Assembly: GCA_003313425.1 (NCBI GenBank)
Contig: NHZP01000028.1
Span: 248,001-312,000 of the forward strand
Direction of reading: 5' to 3'
Length of the DNA: 64,000 bases
Source of the DNA: Pseudopyrenochaeta lycopersici
Taxonomy: Eukaryota > Ascomycota > Dothideomycetes > Pleosporales > Pseudopyrenochaetaceae
In this document: piece after piece, positions 52,775 to 64,000 of the stretch
Layout of the letters: every line of letters starts with the position of its first letter
How positions within the stretch are numbered: position 1 is the first letter of the stretch
Program-made: the position numbers and the translations under genes
Notes under the pieces: generated by a model
Seen by the model: only the letters and a program-made list of their open reading frames with translations
The model's database searches: none
Told to the model about the DNA's origin: nothing

Positions 52775-55700
52775 CGATGGGAAAGAAGAACTCAGCGGCC
52801 AATCGAACAGACCCATGTCACTGCCCGCTCACAGTCTGTCTCTTGAACAAGTTGTGAACGAACTTAAGACCGAGACCTGGTCTGGTCTCGACGATGCCGA
52901 AGCCAAACGACGCCTTGATGATTACGGCTCCAATGAACTTGGAGAAGTCGAGGGAGCTTCCGTCATTAAGATCCTCATTGCCCAGATCGCCAACGCAATG
53001 ACCTTGGTGTTGATTCTTGCCATGGCTGTCAGTTTCGGAATTCGTTCTTGGATTGAGGGTGGGGTCGTCACTGTCGTGATCCTCCTCAATATCACTGTTG
53101 GTTTCTTCCAAGAATGGTCCGCTGAGAAGACAATGGACTCTTTGCGCTCTCTTAGCTCACCGACCGCCCGTCTCATCCGTGGAGGGCAACAAATCACTGT
53201 ACCATCAGTTGAAATCGTTCGTGGTGATGTGATCGAAGTCAAGACAGGTGATACGATTCCTGCCGATATGAGGTCAGTCCAGTTCTTACGAAGAATGCAG
53301 AGTTCTTTTGAAGCAAACTAGGCACTAGGGTATTTGAAGCTGTCAATTTCGAGACTGATGAAGCTTTGTTGACTGGAGAGTCACTTCCGGTTCGCAAACA
53401 AGAGGAAATAACCTTCCCCGTGAAGACTGGCCCTGGAGATCGCCTCAATATCGCCTACAGTTCATTCAATGTTACCAAAGGACGTGTCAAGGGCATTGTA
53501 TTCGCCACTGGATCTTACACTGAGATCGGGGCTATTGCTGCTCAGCTATGCGAGACTAAGTCTAAAGTTCGACCTGTAAAGCGCAAGCCAGATGGCAAAG
53601 CAAAGCCACATCGCTACCTTGAGGCGTACACGCTCACATTCACCGACCCCATCGGAAAGTTCCTAGGCCTCAATGTTGGGACGCCTTTACAGAGAAAGCT
53701 GTCCAAGCTCGCCATGCTGCTGTTTGGCATCGCTGTAGTTTGCGCGATTATCGTCCTCGGGGCAAACAAGTTCAATGCTAGACAAGAAGTTATTATCTAT
53801 GCAGTTGCCACAGGATTTGTCCATGATTCCGGCCAGTTTAGTCGTCGTTCTTACGATTACTATGGCTGCTGGAACTAAGAGCATGGTCAAACGCCACGTC
53901 ATCGTTAGGAACCTCTCAAATCATTGGAAGCCCTTGGAGGCGTGACAGACATCTGCTCTGACAAGACCGGAACACTGACTCAGGGTAAGATGATTGCTCG
54001 TGGCGCTTGGATCCCAGGATTCGGGACGTACACGATCGAAAACTCCACTACACCTCAGGATCCTACAGCTGGCGACGTTCGCTTCCATCCCGAATCACCT
54101 CAGAAGATGGACCTCAAGGCTGGGGGCGACGCATGCGGCGAACTCATCTCGTCAGAAGAGCTCGAACGACATAACACAGGCGGCTTCCAACACTTCCTCA
54201 ATGTTGCATCTTTGGCCAATCTTGCTGCTGTAAAGCAGAAAGACGATGGCGTCTGGGAGGCCCATGGTGATCCAACTGAAATAGCCATTCAGGTGTTTGC
54301 AGCTCGATTTGGGATGAATCGCAGTCACCTGGTCAAGGGTGACTCGGCTCAGTGGGAAGACTTGGTGGAACTGCCCTTCGACTCAGACGTCAAGCGCATG
54401 TCAGTTATTATGAAGCATTCGACTGGTAATTTTGCCTTCACCAAGGGTGCTGTTGAACGAGTCATCCAAAGCTGCACCACATATCTCACCGATGGTTCAG
54501 AACAAGTGCAAGATGTCACCGAAGACTTCCGAAACGAGGTCCTGCAGAACATGGAGGCTCTGGCCGGTCTTGGTTTGCGCGTCTTAGCTCTAGCTAGCAA
54601 AGCATATCCCGGAGAAGTCGAGAAAGGAGACGAAGTCAATCGCGCTTCTGTCGAATCCGACCTCGTCTTCCGTGGCTTGATCGGTCTGTACGATCCTCCT
54701 CGACCAGAGTCCGCTGTTGCTGTGCGCCAATGTCACGAAACAGGTATCGAGGTGCACATGCTCACGGGCGACCATCCGGAGACTGCCAAAGCGATTGCGA
54801 TTGAAGTTGGCATCTTGCCTTCTTCCGACCGCATGAAGCGGATTTCTGTAGACGTTGCGAAGTCGTTGGTCATGACTGCCTCGGAATTTGATAGTCTCAC
54901 GGACGGTCAAGTCTATGAGCTGCCCGTGTTGCCATTAGTCGTTGCAAGATGTGCACCGAGCACCAAGGTCCGTATGATCGAGGCTCTTCATCGCCGAGGA
55001 CGATTCTGCGCTATGGTAAGCAGTTCCTATTGTCCCATGCGAAGCTATCGCAGTATGCTAAGTTTAAGCAGACGGGTGATGGCGTGAACGATTCGCCGTC
55101 GCTCAAGCGTGCCGATGTTGGTATCGCAATGGGTCAGGCCGGATCAGATGTAGCCAAGGTAAGCAGTATTTCGCAAAACAAGCGTGCATAACAAGCCTTG
55201 CTAATCCTCATACAGGAAGCATCTGATATCGTACTCACGGATGGTAATTTCGCATCCATCCTCGCCGCTATCGAAGAAGGTCGTAGAATTTTCGACAACA
55301 TCCTGGCCGAAACGTTGCGCAAGCAGGAACCCTCCTTGTTGGCCTCGCTTTCAAAGACTCCATGGGACTGTCCGTATTTCCACTCGCTCCAGTCCAGGTA
55401 GTCTGGATCATCATGGCAACGTCCGGGATGCCCGACATGGGTCTTGGATTCGAAAGGGCAGTGTCCGGCATCCTTCAGCGTCCACCCCAGTCGCTGAAGA
55501 CCGGTATCTTCACCATGGAGTTCCTCATCGACATGGTAGTATATGGCCTGTGGATCACACTGCTGTGTCTGTCCAGTTTCGTTCTCGTAGTGTATGGCTT
55601 CGGCGACGGCTCACTTGGCGAAGGATGCAATGAGAGCTACAGCGAATCCTGCGAGCTCGTGTTCCGCGCACGCGCTACCACATTTGCGTGTCTGACATGG

Positions 55701-56153
55701 TTTGCCCTCTTCCTGGCATGGGAGATGATCGATATGCGTCGTTCCTTTTTCCGCATGCAGCCCGACTCGAAGCGTTATTTCACGCAGTGGGCGATTGATG
55801 TATGGCGCAACCAGTTCCTCTTCTGGGCCGTTATCGCTGGCTTCGTTACGCTGTTTCCTTTGATCTATATTGCTACTCTCAATACGGTGGTGTTCAAGCA
55901 TGCACCGATTGATTGGGAGTGGGGTATCGTATTCGTTGCTGCGGGCTTGTTCTTCGTGGGCGTGGAGACCTGGAAATGGTGTAAGAGGATCTACTTCCGT
56001 CGCCAAGCACGTAAGCAGACTGGCAAGGTTGACAAGAATATGGATGTTGAGGATCGCGTCTTTGGGCGATACTACACCACGGACCGACCGCCGCTCCTAA
56101 ATCTTACGTGCGAGCCAACTCCTACGAGGACGAGAACACCGGTCGTCCTGTAA
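52775..56153 (+). pseudogene. ENA-type P-type cation ATPase (IID), frameshifted
   Basis: Fungal Na+/K+-exporting ATPase. Coding starts MGKKNSAANRT (52775), but the frame changes before MSLPAHSLSLEQVV (52816). Introns at 53273-53328, 55016-55071 and 55159-55215 restore frame at their sites. Motifs are LLTGESLPVRK, CSDKTGTLTQGK (phosphorylated Asp), KGAVERVI, TGDHPETAKAIA and GDGVNDSPS. One extra T near 53815 and two extra bases near 53914 put the membrane segment between them out of frame. Near 55300 the IQKF-type segment (about seven codons) is missing and one base is lost near 55311. The C-terminal membrane domain is open from 55362 to 56153 (APVQVVWIIMATSGMPDMGL). Nonfunctional unless several indels are assembly errors; the 21-bp loss is unlikely to be one. 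Confidence 0.88.
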
Positions 56154-56479
56154 AGTGAATGCTGCTCCCCCATGCTCTCCAAGCACCGGCCAAAGAGAGC
56201 GGGGCCACTAAACCGCATGCCGAGACTGCACTCTCTATTCAAAGACAAGGTTGGCAACACGAGCCCCACAGCCTTACTAGAACTGGGGGTCCCCACGAAA
56301 AGAGCGCTGAGTATGATGTATATGCCAAGAACTTTCAGGTAACGATAATCTCAAACATCCTGTTTCTCTGTCTATAGAAACATCGGCGCACTGCTGCGGT
56401 GCGCAACCAACCTCAGCTAGACTGAGCGTCTCGACCTTCTTTGCGAGCTTCTTGTCCGATTGGACACGCCAGAAGGAAG

Positions 56480-57000
56480 GCCATCTATCTGTACACATCG
56501 ATATAGATGTCCTCATGGGCCAAGTGGACCAGTGGAGCAACCGCTGTGCGATGTGCTGCATCCAAGGATATTATGTTTTAAGGAACCACACAATCGCGCA
56601 ATGTCCAGTTACAGGCGCTGAAAGGTGCGACAGACACGGGGCCGCCCCTCAGACGGCAATACAGGGTCTTTGGAGAAGAGTCAAATAGTTGTGCTGTAGA
56701 CCATGCCAACTGCCTTTCAATGCATGTCACTCGCTGTCTCCCTTGGATTCTGCGAAGAAGTATGCGTACGAAAGCACTGTGCTCGACGCCATCTTGCTAT
56801 TCTGCCAGATGCAGACACCGAGTGGATAAGCAAGGATATACTAGAGCTGATGCAAGGCTCGCTTAAAAGTCGAGACCAGGTCGTGCATGTATAGCTAAGT
56901 TTAGTGGAACAATGGCAAGGCGTTGAGATCACAACTGCTACGAGTGTCTTTGCTCAGCTGTCTGGGGTCGCACGAAGTAGAGCACAGCCTGAGTTACTTT
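56480..57000 (+). pseudogene. Possible C-terminal remnant of a fungal RecQ-like (telomere-linked type) helicase
   Basis: VLMGQVDQWSNRCAMCCIQG, then NHTIAQCPVTGAER, resembles the Cys-rich tail (W..RC..C......H....C) after the helicase core of repeated fungal RecQ-like genes. Further on, WQGVEITTATSVFAQLSGV in another frame resembles the final residues of such proteins. Helicase motifs are absent and stops intervene. The assignment is from memory of the pattern only. Confidence 0.35.
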
Positions 57001-58180
57001 CTCACCCTCGTGAGTTCGAAGCCAATCATCCTCCGAGGCGAAGTTGCATGGTGTTGGAACGGATCTTTGCATAAACTTCACGCTTCCCAAGGCGAGCAGC
57101 TCCGTCACTCGTACACCATAGTGGCAGGACATTCATGCAGGTGAAGGGCATCTGCCTTGTAATCAGACTCATCCACTCAATCGTTCGATCAAGAGCACTC
57201 CAGCACGAGCTGTTTGACCCACCGGCGATCATGCACACGACGCCCGAAGCTGCCTTGCAGGCATGATGTGATAAGACAAGAGTGTCTGATTCGACCGATG
57301 AAGGGTAGAGAAGGAAGCAAGATCACAGTGGTGTCTCATCTCACCTGAACATGTCACTGGTGGAGTATTGAAACGCTTCCTGTTGCCCTGCCTGGGGTGA
57401 GTACGTGATAGCACGCGTGGAGGGAACAATCTGAGCTCCGGAAATAGACCAGCATAACACGTATCCACAGGTGTATTGAAGTATAAAGCCAGCACCCTTC
57501 CCGCATTTTGCCCGTACAGCATAGATCCACAAAACTGGACCGCTTCCTTCACCCCAAGGTTGGGCGGCTTGGACACCTTCCTTCAGATGGAGGTAAACAA
57601 CTGGGTATGGGATCTTGCTGATACACTCGACTTGGTAAGTCTCTATCGATCACCGTGATCTGACATTGCTGACGTGCAAATGAAGAGTATGGTTTCTCAA
57701 TCAGAATCCCGAGAAGACGTCCACAAGATTGGCGGCATGCCCGGTCAAGTCTCCCCAGCTGGAGGTCTCGGAACTGCGGAACACAGGAAGGAACCTAGAG
57801 GCTAGACTTGGGAGGAGTCAGAGTGACGACGTAGCGAGAGAGACTCAACATGCGGGTTGTGTGAAAGAATTCACATATGAAGTTCTGGCGAATGAAGGAG
57901 GGATAGATCGAGTGTCAAATAACGGGATATGGCCTGCATGTAGGCTCCGTCTACCTGCATTATGGGTGCCTGGTCAGAGTCGGTTTCGCTGAGCATGATG
58001 CTGGACTATACTGGGCAAAGCTCATTGCCAAGACTGCTACTTTGAGATGAATCCCAACAGTTTTGCCACATGCTCAGCTTGGGGGTGTGGTTACTTGTTC
58101 CTTTATATACAACCCCCAGTACACCATATTTCTCACCACTTAATCGTGCATATTGACACTAGGTTTTCTATGTCACCTCT
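57001..58180. other. Intergenic region
   Basis: No gene recognised between the helicase-like remnant and the kinase; short open frames only. Confidence 0.35.
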
Positions 58181-59705
58181 TCATATAAGCTCTAGTCGTT
58201 CGTTGCCTGCATGGCAGACTTCGATTTTCTTGACCCATCCTGACAATAGGACTTGGTGGGCGGTAAGACGGCGTTTAGGAATCGGATCAAGTGCCGAGTA
58301 GATGACGTTTCGACATGCACTCTGACTTGAAGTTAGTCAATGACGCGGAAAGAGTGCGGTGGCCTACCCTTCTCAAGTCCTCAATTGGCTCGTAGCCAGC
58401 TTCCTTTTTGCGATCCTCAAGATACCGCTCAAAGGATCCATCTCTGCCTTTCTGCGCAACTCGCCATAAGTGATTTCCAGTTCGCATGGCCATATAGATT
58501 ATACCACAAGACCAAACATCAACTGCGCGGGGGTCAAATTCCTTGTCCATATACTCTTCAGGAGCTATGTATGGGGCAGAGCCGCAGACTCCGGCCGTCA
58601 TGTGGACCTCCGTCTCCCAAGCCGTACGGAAACACTCTGCATTGCCAAAGTCGGTAATCTTAATTGTTCCGCGCTGGGTGAGAAGAAGATTCTCTGGTTT
58701 GAGATCGCGATGTGCTACACCCATTTCATGCATGTACTCGACACCCCGCATCAGCTGCTTGAAGAAGCAGTCGGCTTCCGCCACTTCAAGCTGGCCAGCT
58801 GCAAGGACGAGAGTGTGCAGGTCTCCTCCAGAACAGTACTCCATAACCTGGCAGTAAACACCTTTGGCGTTCTTTAGAAGGTCTAAGGTGGTAATGACAT
58901 TCGGGTGATGCATTGAGGACGAGAGACAGAACTCCGCAGTGAGACGCTTGTGGTACCTCTTCACTGACTCTCGGGTATGCTGCTTAAGCTCTTTCACTGC
59001 GAACAGCTGCTCGTGCATGGGGTCTTCTGCATCTGACTTATGGGCAATGCGCACAGTACCAAAGGCGCCGCAACCGATCACATGACCACATCTTCCGTAC
59101 TTCTGAGCCAGAGTTCGAGGACATCTACTCAAGCTCTTCTTTTTTTCAAACCTTTCCTTCTCTTTCCAGATAATCTCAACCCATTTTGACATCAGATTCA
59201 GCGGTTGCTCCTCTTTGCGGCTATTTCTTGTATTGCGCGGCATTAGATTCTGCAACATGTCTGACAACTTTCCCTGGCGCTTGACACTCTCGACACTGTG
59301 CTCGTGACCCCCATTCTCATTCATCCAGAATCGTGAGTGTGGGGTGATTGCCTCCTTCAGCTTGACCGTCGAGGCTTGTTGCAAAGGCAGGGGGCGAGCT
59401 AAAACACAACCGTTCGCAGCTTCGTCCGTCACATAGTCCCCCTGAAATTTCATACGTGGGGTTTCTATACTCGAGCTGTTTTTATGGCCGAAGATGCCAC
59501 TAATGCAAGATCTCATTGTTGGCCTAGTCGGATCCGATGGCGCAACACCGTTAGTGGAAGCGCCATTCGCTGCAGCATTAGCCAAAGACCTACCACAGAT
59601 AATGTTCTCAGGCTGCGAGCATGATTTCGCTTCAGAGGCAGAGAGCGTTGTTAATGCGACTTGGCTTGAAGCAGCGCTTGGGGGAGTTCTGGATGTAGCC
59701 GCCAT
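58181..59705 (-). CDS. HAL4/SAT4-like Ser/Thr protein kinase, two exons
   Basis: Kinase of the fungal HAL family, which in yeast stabilises Trk K+ transporters at the plasma membrane and so affects salt tolerance. Exon 1 is 59705-58368 and exon 2 is 58321-58181, with a 46-bp intron (TGACTAAC branch) joining DLRR to SACRNVIYSALDPIPKRRL; 492 residues. The glycine loop GCGAFGTV (210-217), Lys238 in FAVKEL, HRDLKPEN (332-339), DFG (352-354) and APEE (381-384) are all present, so it should be active. The N-terminal 200 residues are Ser/Thr-rich, as in Hal4/Hal5. I chose ATG 59705 (context ACCATGG) over the upstream 60083, whose extra 126 residues look noncoding. Convergent with the ENA pseudogene. 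Confidence 0.9.
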
Positions 59706-60954
59706 GGTGCTGCTATGGGACCCGGCTGGATGCCTTCGAGAGTGGCGGCTAACTAGAGGGGTGGTTTCTGAGTAGGACAGACGTCTTTGAGAGGATGGCA
59801 AATCTGAATTATGTTGTTTTCGAGCCTGCAAAAACCGTGCGAGTTCTGTGACGGTTTTAAATAGGTACCAGACCGAAGGAGTAAGGTAACTATCAATAGC
59901 ACTTATGCAAAGTACCACGATAAAGAAAGATGGCCCTGAAGGCGGTCGAATGTATTTTGGTGGGCGTGGTATGTAAATGTAGCTAACGTTCACGTCTTCT
60001 TCGAGATTTTGTCCTGCGGGCAATGCCGTGGACAGATTGAGTAGAACGATCGAATGATGTAGAATCCATAAAGACTTCAGCACGGGGGTTGGAACAGACT
60101 TCTCCTCCCAATCTGTGCCGTGATTGGCTGCGCGGGGAATCCAGGTATGGCACTGGAATATGTGGGAAATCTACGCAGGCTTCAAGATAAAATATGGTTA
60201 GATGGAAAGCTATAGATATTCTGCATCGGGTGGCTACCGTTAGCAATTTAGATGCGTAAGAAGAGTTGTGTAGCCTTACTGGTAGGAGAAGCCTTGAGAA
60301 CAACCGATGGCTGACTCGTTGAGCAACACATTTATATGTAGGAGAAACCTGCCAATAATTATAATACATCACATAGACGCGTTTGAGCTAGCCTACAGGC
60401 TTTCGGAGTTCTTGGTAGCTGTCATGACCAATTGACACTCATCAATATCCACCACGTTGCTTGGCCTTATACAACTGTGGATCCGCACTTCGGCTAAGGC
60501 GGAGTCTGCGGCTTGGCAGTTGGGTTCAGCACCAAATTAGAAAGCGAAAGTTAGGTCTCGATGGCACCTGTGCGGGGAGCGCGGTACACAAATATGACAT
60601 TGAGAACAGACTTGTATCGGCGGGAGGATTAGATGACATCGCAGGCACGATTGTTCAGATGCATTCAGCAAAGCAACACGAGATTTGTGTCACATGCCGC
60701 TGGCTGTGGCAGATCATGATGCCAAGACAATCAGCGCCACTACGAAGACGGGTCATTTTCTTTTGAGTTGCAGCCCCGTGCTGCACCCCACCAAAATCCG
60801 TCTTCCTGCCAGCAAGCTGCCTTGCAAAACAGATATTTTCAACCACAATCTAGTGTTGCAGTCACCTGTGAAATTCGTTTTTCCTGCCGTGTTTAAGGAT
60901 CCTGCGCACTATCTCTGGTACAAGCATCACCCACCAATTGATCACCTCTATAGG
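59706..60954. other. Kinase promoter and intergenic region
   Basis: No gene recognised. Short open frames are present on both strands without motifs. Confidence 0.35.
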
Positions 60955-60956
60955 TA

Positions 60957-62997
60957 ACGTGTTCCACCACTCAGTGGGTGTCGCACGCCATTGGCCAAGG
61001 GCAGTAGTTCGCTTAGCAGTCCACGTGATGTCTTCATAAAAGACTCAGAGACTTGTGCCTTCTCTTCTGAACAGACGACACACATTGTCGGACACACAAA
61101 TCCAATCACAAAAAACAATCTTAACTTTGTGCCTCATATCCCAATCATTTTCACTGTTCGGTTAACACAGTGCAACAGTGGGCAACACCAGTCAGTGGGC
61201 CACCTCATCAACACCAACGCGCTTGCCCACACAACAACTCAAATGACCACGCAACTACAGCCTCTAGTAGCTTAAAAGGAGGGCCGAGTCCTTCTTGCGT
61301 CTTAGGCAATTAATTTGCAACAAATTAAAAGTGTGCGTAGGGCTGCGCACCTGTTTAGTGTCCCTCGAACAACGCTGCAACGGCGCCTCAAAGGCTATCA
61401 GCCTTAACCTACCACCAACGCACGGAAACGTAAGCTAACGCCTACTGAGGAACAGAGCCTTGTTCAATGGATACTAGAGCTTGATCGACGAGGCTTTCCG
61501 CCTTATATTATTAACGTATGTTAGATAGGAGACGCCCTTCTTGCTGCACGAGGCTAGCAGCCTCCTCTTCCTCCTCTTAGCAAAAACTAGGTCTCTCGTT
61601 TTGTTAGGGCTTAGTTAGAGCTTTAAACAAAGTAGAACTATAAATTCTACTCACAGCGCGCAAAATGTAAGGATCCTATAAAAATAAACGGCTAGTATAG
61701 CCTTGTAAGGGACACGATTCAGACGTATAGGATATTAGACGAGGACACGTATAACTTTAATGAGACTAGGTTTATAATGGGTATCGCCTTAACGTTAAAG
61801 GTTATTACTAGCTCTGATACTATTAGACGAGCAACCGTTGTACAGCCTAGCAACCGTGACTGGACGACGACAATGGAGTGTGTGAGCGCTGTAGGCTTTG
61901 TACTGCCTCCCTTTATTATCCTTAAGGGCAAGGTCTACTAGGCGTCGTGGTATAGTCCTAAGCTTAAGCTGCCTAGCGACTAGAGTATTAGTGTGAGCGA
62001 TAATAGATAGACAACTAACAAAATTAGCCTAGTTGAAGCATTTCAACGTCCTCACGGCCTTAAGTACAATTAGAGGCAATCGCCTTCTTATACTAGACGG
62101 CTATAGCAGCTACGCGACGCCTACGTTTGATACTTACTGCGTAGAGAGGAATATTATTACTCTCTATATGCCTCCTTATACGTCTTATAAGCTACAGCCT
62201 CTTAATATTAGTTACTTCTCGCCCCTTAAGGCAGCGTACGGATAAGCGATAGACAGGCTTGCGCGCTAACGGGTGTAGTTTATTGATAAGGACGAATTTC
62301 TCTATATATATCTATGTATACGTACAACTGTTTTCTTAGCTTTAAACATCCTTAGAGGCTTTCAGGCGACAGGCTTAGTCCCGTTTTGTCCTGAACGTGT
62401 CCTATCAACGTTAACAGTTGTCCGTACACCTCTCCTCTACAGACAGCAGCCACGGCTGAGGCTGTTTGGACAACAGAAACGCCTCACACTACTGATCAAC
62501 TTAATTAACAGGTCCGCCTTATACGTGAGCTCCTTCAACGTCAATCACAGAGCCTCTTAAGCCGGGCTCTCGCTTAGCTCGTTAAAGGCTGTCAGCTAGC
62601 TATGAACTTAGCTACAATCTTAGCAGAGGAAAACAGCAAACTTCGTGCCTTAAATACACGTTTATGACGTAAGAAGGACAAACAGCGACAATATATTGTA
62701 GCTAGAGGTGCCTTACAGGTTAAGGTAGGTCGCGCGTTGGCTATAGCTACTAAAATAGCCTTAAACTTAAGGGTGGAGGAGGAGGCTTCTCAGCCTTAGC
62801 AACGAGCACTACTAACCTGCACTAAATGCGGAACTTAAGGTTACAATTGGACTTCGTGTAGTTAAAGATAGAGAGCAATACTACTATATTTACTAGTAAA
62901 TTTACTGCGTGGTTGTCGCGTTTTCGTGCGTTGAGATCCGCCTGTTTTGATGAGGTGGCCCACTGACTGGTGTTGCCCACTGACTGGTGGAACACGT
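60957..62997 (+). mobile_element. Pogo-like element P4, heavily decayed
   Basis: TA at 60955-60956 and 62998-62999. The right end has the cap ACGTGTTCCAC and two 17-bp units CAGTCAGTGGGCAACAC and CAGTCAGTGGGCCACC(T). The left end keeps the cap, but the doublet there is displaced by about 200 bp (second unit near 61180-61205). 2,041 bp. Confidence 0.82.
61243..62860 (+). pseudogene. P4 pogo transposase with zinc-knuckle tail, many stops
   Basis: Starts MTTQLQPLVA, then TAA/TAG codons where Gln or Trp is expected. Recognisable pieces are the psq helix-turn-helix (RRAAHLFSVPRTTLQRRLKG), an ECVSAVGFVLPPFIILKGK strand, the catalytic LLILDGYSSY (His to Tyr at the usual DGHSSH), YKLQPLNISYFSPLKAAYG, and a terminal knuckle CTKCGT-stop-GYNWTSC. 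Most changes are C-to-T or G-to-A. Dead. Confidence 0.8.
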
Positions 62998-62999
62998 TA

Positions 63000-64000
63000 T
63001 ACTCTTCCACTCAGTCACCCATTGCTGCTCACACTCCTTCTCGTTGCAGCTAGGTGTGAAATTGCGAGTCACATAACGTCGAATCCATAGCCAGGCATAG
63101 ATGCAATCGATTTCTAGTGAGTGGCCAGGCCACAGCATTGTTTGGCATCACAAGGCCACTGATTGATTAGATCTTCAAGATGCACTAATCATGCCAATGT
63201 GCCAAGAATGTCAATGAGCTGATACGCATTACAGGCCTCACATTCCTGCAGAGTCGTGCCGTCCTTTCCGCGTTCCGCTTTGTCATCCCAGACGAAGTAA
63301 GGCATAAGCTTATCCACGGTAAGAACTGCTCCTCATGTCAGGTCATCTTTTGCTCTGAGTTGGGGACGGGTGCAGGATGGGGTGTACATTCGGCGATGGC
63401 TTATATCGACGATCGCGCTTGTGCGATTGCGTGGCGCGATGCACCTTTCTTGGGCGCGATGGTCAGGACTGGGTATGAAGAGCAGAATGATGCAAGATGC
63501 AAAGAGGTGTTGTGGCGGAGTAGACTTTTCGTTCATGACCTATGGCGAAAATTTGTAAGTATACCCGGAATTGGGTTGACCAGTTTTCATGCATAAGCAG
63601 AAGTATCAGAGGCAGAAAAGCGTAGAAACCGAGCTATAAGCAAAGCTTAATGATGTAGGGTGATTGGAGAGTAATTGCCGATTCTCGTACCGTGAAGAAA
63701 AAGTCGCTCAGAAACCCATGGTGCTAGGCCTGGATTCTAGGCAAGGAACATACTCCCTTTAGGAATGCCGCTCAGGTTGGGATTTATATTCTGTCTTCGA
63801 CGATCTGGTTGACTGGTGAAGTTATGGTGGGCTTGCATTTCCATACTATTTGCTTAGAGAGGGTTGTCACCCTTCTTGAATCTTTCAGGCAATCTGCTGA
63901 AGAGAGTCTGGAAACACGGTTAGCATCATTACGTGCCCCCTAGGAACCTAAGTCAAGTACATTGAGCGTGGTAGTGCATCTGTTCGCAGCCGCACTTCGT
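63000..64000. other. Right end of window, possible terminal exon on the minus strand
   Basis: On the minus strand 63324-63196, after an intron-like end (CTGAC...GAGCAG), reads VDKLMPYFVWDDKAERGKDG then QECEACNAYQLIDILGTLA and a stop. It looks like the last exon of an unknown gene, but no upstream exons were found before 64000. A plus-strand frame 63360-63596 ends in a GTAAGT donor-like site and is equally unassigned. Confidence 0.3.

Noticed and set aside
57229..57576. 115-codon minus-strand frame between the ENA pseudogene and the kinase
   Set aside because: No motif recognised and several overlapping frames of similar length; not supported as a gene.
59706..60083. N-terminal extension of the kinase to ATG 60083
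   Set aside because: The extra 126 residues resemble untranslated sequence, while ATG 59705 has the stronger start context and gives the usual kinase N-terminus.

Overview
The window looks like a transposon-rich, gene-poor stretch of a filamentous ascomycete genome (Pezizomycotina; Dothideomycetes is my guess, not shown). The reasons are genes with many 46-57 bp GT-AG introns carrying CTAAC/CTGAC branch sites, fungal families (caleosin, Trk K+ transporter, ENA-type ATPase, HAL-type kinase, phosphoketolase), and mostly cut-and-paste DNA transposons (pogo/Fot1-like, hAT, Tc1/mariner). There is no bacterial operon structure, and I saw no rRNA, tRNA or CRISPR.

Layout. 1-2.8 kb: a short-chain dehydrogenase and a ferritin-like gene. 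3.0-8.1 kb: a decayed hAT element that truncates a small gene with an RNase III-like fold, then a decayed pogo element. 9.25-11.85 kb: an intact phosphoketolase gene. 12.3-20.2 kb: stacked pogo elements (P1A and P3 inside P2, then an intact P1B). 20.2-22.8 kb: a dead Tc1-like element and a truncated Copia retrotransposon. 23.4-27.3 kb: a frameshifted F-box/ankyrin gene, a caleosin whose reading frame runs into a flavoprotein dehydrogenase, and a small repeat protein. 28.0-39.4 kb: two identical 5,688-bp composite hAT elements head to head, forming an 11.4-kb palindrome. 40-43.7 kb: a pogo element and an intact Tc1/mariner element. 44.1-60 kb: an alkali-cation block with an Na+/H+ antiporter (broken, with a MITE in its coding sequence), a Trk K+ transporter (intact, 10 exons), an ENA-type cation ATPase (broken by frameshifts) and a HAL4/SAT4-like kinase (intact). 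61-63 kb: a heavily decayed pogo element.

Functionally the most coherent part is the cation block. In yeast, Nha1, Ena and Trk move Na+/K+ across the plasma membrane and Hal4/Hal5 kinases regulate Trk. Here the two Na+-export genes are damaged while the K+ uptake gene and the kinase remain open.

The most interesting general pattern is in the ends of the pogo elements. Several unrelated-sequence families share one plan: TA target site, an 11-bp terminal cap, then two tandem family-specific 17-bp units. The palindrome is also notable because three direct copies of one 8-bp target site mark both outer ends and the centre. All exon boundaries, family names and intactness statements come from reading the sequence by eye; no searches were run.
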